In this document: one piece after another, positions 6,584-6,878 of the stretch
Numbering within the stretch: position 1 is the first letter of the stretch
Layout: each line of letters opens with the position of its first letter
Notes under the pieces: model-generated
Told to the model about the DNA's origin: nothing
Seen by the model: the letters and a program-made list of their open reading frames with translations, nothing else
The model's database searches: none
Program-made: the position numbers and the translations under genes
NCBI GenBank assembly: GCA_027335545.1
Contig: DAHWHV010000242.1
Span: forward strand, 1 to 6,878
Origin: Clostridia bacterium
GTDB lineage: Bacteria > Bacillota_E > RBS10-35 > JAJYVN01
DNA length: 6,878 bases
Direction of reading: 5' to 3'

Positions 6584-6817
6584 TTGGAACGGCTCCTGGT
6601 CGGAACAGACGACCTCGCGACAATGCTCGGCGTCTCCGGGAACACGGTCCGCAATCTCTTGGCACGGGGCCTGCCCTGCGTCCGCGTCGGGCGGCGGGTA
6701 CTGTTCAACCCGCAGCGGGTAATGGAATGGTTGGAGAAGGGCATGGCCGACCCCGGCCGGTCGCAGGGCAATGGCCCGGCGCGCCGGCCGGGGCGCCCGC
6801 GCCGCATCGTGCTGTAG
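6584..6817 (+). CDS. Excisionase-type helix-turn-helix protein (HTH_17/MerR-like)
   Basis: The 77-residue protein carries a compact winged helix-turn-helix: VGTDDLATMLGVSGNTVRNL (about 6-25) followed by the wing-like GLPCVRVGRRVLFNPQRVMEWLEKG. This is the standard layout of the HTH_17/excisionase group (helix LxTxEAAxLLGVSxxTV, then lPxxrvGrrxxf, then the terminal xxxLxxWL helix). A short basic proline/arginine-rich tail follows. The start is TTG at 6584, 6 nt after AAGGGG (6572-6577). An in-frame ATG at 6482 would give 111 residues, but it lacks a ribosome binding site, lies inside the inverted repeat and adds a low-complexity N-terminus. Such proteins act as recombination directionality factors or small repressors on mobile elements; the neighbouring conjugation remnant supports that setting. 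No integrase gene is visible in the window. Confidence 0.75.
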   Translation: MERLLVGTDDLATMLGVSGNTVRNLLARGLPCVRVGRRVLFNPQRVMEWLEKGMADPGRSQGNGPARRPGRPRRIVL

Positions 6818-6836
6818 TGGCCTACGGTGCGGGCGT

Positions 6837-6863
6837 CGGCCCGCCGCGCCGGAGGGCGGGCCG
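6837..6863 (+). terminator. GC-rich hairpin downstream of the helix-turn-helix gene
   Basis: CGGCCCGCC (6837-6845) pairs perfectly with GGCGGGCCG (6855-6863) around a 9-nt loop, starting 19 bp after the stop codon. The position suits a terminator, but no T-run follows (TCACCGC), so it is either a U-less terminator of a GC-rich genome or chance. Confidence 0.3.
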
Positions 6864-6878
6864 TCACCGCGCCGGCCG

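Overview
The window is a very GC-rich piece of bacterial chromosome with dense GC3-biased coding and frequent GTG/TTG starts. It carries BshC, the last enzyme of bacillithiol synthesis, and a DUF1189 membrane protein, both typical of Bacillota. Together with the base composition this suggests a high-GC Bacillota lineage (Thermaerobacter-, Symbiobacterium- or Limnochorda-like). That is inference from gene content; no marker gene fixes the taxon.

Positions 1-4576 read leftward on the minus strand as one biosynthetic block. A putative promoter and a short structured leader (about 4484-4576) precede thiD (HMP/HMP-P kinase), followed by thiE (thiamine-phosphate synthase), thiL (thiamine-monophosphate kinase, 4-bp GTGA overlap with thiE) and, after a 189-bp gap, bshC, whose last few residues run off the window. 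ThiD makes HMP-PP, ThiE joins it to the thiazole phosphate, and ThiL converts the product to the cofactor TPP. BshC adds cysteine to GlcN-malate to give bacillithiol and may share the transcript.

Diverging from thiD across a hairpin-rich intergenic region (4577-4826) is a plus-strand DUF1189 membrane protein gene (4827-5615) with an excellent ribosome binding site. Its end overlaps by 62 bp the end of a convergent minus-strand gene (5554-6111) encoding an unrecognised soluble 185-residue protein.

The right end (about 6139-6878) looks like the worn edge of a mobile element: a minus-strand remnant of only the C-terminal end of a VirB4/TraC-like conjugation ATPase, a perfect 14-bp inverted repeat, and a small plus-strand excisionase-type helix-turn-helix gene.

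The most interesting signal is the thiD leader. Its first half resembles the pyrimidine-sensing half of a TPP riboswitch, but the pyrophosphate-sensing half is not visible. No rRNA, tRNA, CRISPR array or complete insertion sequence was seen.
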